Shown here: one piece after another, positions 63,417 to 64,000 of the stretch
How positions within the stretch are numbered: the first letter of the stretch is position 1
Layout of the letters: each line of letters begins with the position of its first letter
NCBI RefSeq assembly: GCF_013839445.1
Contig: NZ_JACDIT010000007.1
Location: 1 to 64,000 of the forward strand
Direction: 5' to 3'
DNA from: Chthonobacter albigriseus
GTDB lineage: Bacteria > Pseudomonadota > Alphaproteobacteria > Rhizobiales > Pleomorphomonadaceae
DNA: 64,000 nucleotides
Made by a program: the position numbers and the translations under genes
Notes under the pieces: model-generated
What the model was told of the DNA's origin: nothing
What the model saw: the letters and a program-made list of their open reading frames with translations, nothing else
The model's database searches: none

Positions 63417-64000
63417 TCAGGCCGCCGCCGCGGTGATGTTGCGGCGCGAGCCGTAGTAGGCCTGCGCGGCCGCCACGCCGGAGCCGAACTCGATGTCGGC
63501 GCCGCAGTCGACCAGGGCCATCTCGGCCGCGGCCACCGCGCCGAGCAGCATCAGCTCGTTGGTGGCGCCGAGGTGGCCGATGCGGAACACCTTGCCGGCG
63601 ACCTTGTTGAGGCCGACGCCGAAGGACACGCCGTAGCGGCTGTAGGCCTGGCGGACGACCTGGGCGCTGTCGACGTTCGACGGCACCAGGATCGCCGACA
63701 CCGTGTCGGAGTACCACTTGGGCTCCTTGGCGCAGAGCGTCATGCCCCAGGCCTCGACCGCCTTGCGCACGCCCTCGGCGATGTGGTTGTGGCGGATGAA
63801 GACGTTCTCCAGGCCCTCTTCGAAGAGGAGGTCCAGCGAGCAGCGCAGGCCGCGCAGCAGCGTGGTGGCCGGGGTGTAGGGGAAGTAGCCGTCCTTGTTG
63901 GTGCGCATCATGTCTTCGAAGGAGAAGAAGCAGCGCGGGAACTTGGACGACTTGTGCGCCTCGAGGGCCTTCTGCGACACGCAGATGATGGCCAGACCCG
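63417..64000 (-). CDS. sga: Serine-glyoxylate aminotransferase, C-terminal part
   Basis: The last ~194 residues of a class V PLP aminotransferase; the N-terminal part and PLP Lys lie beyond the window edge at 64000. Visible segments: GLAIICVSQKALEAH at the edge, FFSFEDMMRTNKDGYFPYTP, then TTLLRGLRCSLDLLFEEGLE, AWGMTLCAKEPKWYSDTVSA and VFRIGHLGATNELMLLGAVA, typical of Sga/alanine-glyoxylate enzymes. It makes glycine and hydroxypyruvate from serine and glyoxylate. First visible gene of the serine-cycle unit. Confidence 0.9.
   Translation of the reverse strand, partial: GLAIICVSQKALEAHKSSKFPRCFFSFEDMMRTNKDGYFPYTPATTLLRGLRCSLDLLFEEGLENVFIRHNHIAEGVRKAVEAWGMTLCAKEPKWYSDTVSAILVPSNVDSAQVVRQAYSRYGVSFGVGLNKVAGKVFRIGHLGATNELMLLGAVAAAEMALVDCGADIEFGSGVAAAQAYYGSRRNITAAAA

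Overview
The window is GC-rich chromosomal DNA from an alphaproteobacterium, most likely a methylotrophic or facultatively methylotrophic member of the Hyphomicrobiales (Rhizobiales). This inference rests on a serine-cycle gene block at the right end (serine-glyoxylate aminotransferase, malyl-CoA lyase, malate thiokinase subunits, hydroxypyruvate reductase), a complete gatC-gatA-gatB set, a fused SecDF, Tad-type Flp pilins and several protein families common in that order. No species can be named from the sequence alone.

Layout. 0-4 kb: a minus-strand surface-polysaccharide segment (fucosyltransferase-like enzyme, Wzx-type flippase, glycosyltransferase-like protein); its middle part is visibly AT-richer than the rest and looks acquired. 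4-10 kb: thrS followed by a compact accessory array made of a YegP-like gene, a nucleotidyltransferase-fold candidate toxin with a candidate immunity gene, a second copy of the thrS 3' end with an internal deletion, a second but active-site-degenerate nucleotidyltransferase with its own immunity-like gene, and a third, orphan immunity-like gene. 10-13 kb: ruvX, a metallo-beta-lactamase-fold hydrolase and a diguanylate cyclase whose receiver domain lacks the phospho-acceptor Asp. 13-19 kb: gatC, gatA and gatB, with three small secreted proteins carrying a PGP/TM/Arg C-terminal sorting signal inserted between gatA and gatB. 19-26 kb: MFS exporter, PMT-type glycosyltransferase, GST, Sel1-repeat protein, pyrE, and a guanidine exporter preceded by what reads as a guanidine-II (mini-ykkC) riboswitch.

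26-33 kb: a tricarboxylate-type transport locus in which response regulator, histidine kinase and an extra periplasmic binding protein form one overlapping operon, followed by tctC-tctB-tctA and a TerC-family membrane protein. 34-43.5 kb: a sugar/polyol/sugar-acid catabolic regulon with a FadR-type regulator, an epimerase-like dehydrogenase, a hydroxyacid dehydrogenase, a complete ribose-type ABC importer and DhaK/DhaL kinase subunits. Two near-identical 23-bp palindromes precede its two transcription units. 43.5-51 kb: sulfotransferase, an XRE regulator divergent from a YbaL-type cation/proton antiporter with a 10-bp-arm palindrome between them, and secDF. 51-58.7 kb: a PAS protein overlapping a methyl-accepting receptor (a split Aer-like pair), an OmpA-family protein, tRNA-Ser(GCU), a baeRF-like protein, an HDAC-family amidohydrolase and two nearly identical Flp pilin genes. 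58.7-64 kb: the serine-cycle cluster on the minus strand, cut by the window edge inside the aminotransferase.

The most unusual content is the toxin/immunity array behind thrS. The duplicated thrS fragment differs from the resident gene almost only at synonymous sites in its conserved part, which suggests import from a related chromosome rather than a decaying local copy. The PGP-CTERM-like trio inside the gat locus and the split PAS/chemoreceptor pair are also worth a second look.
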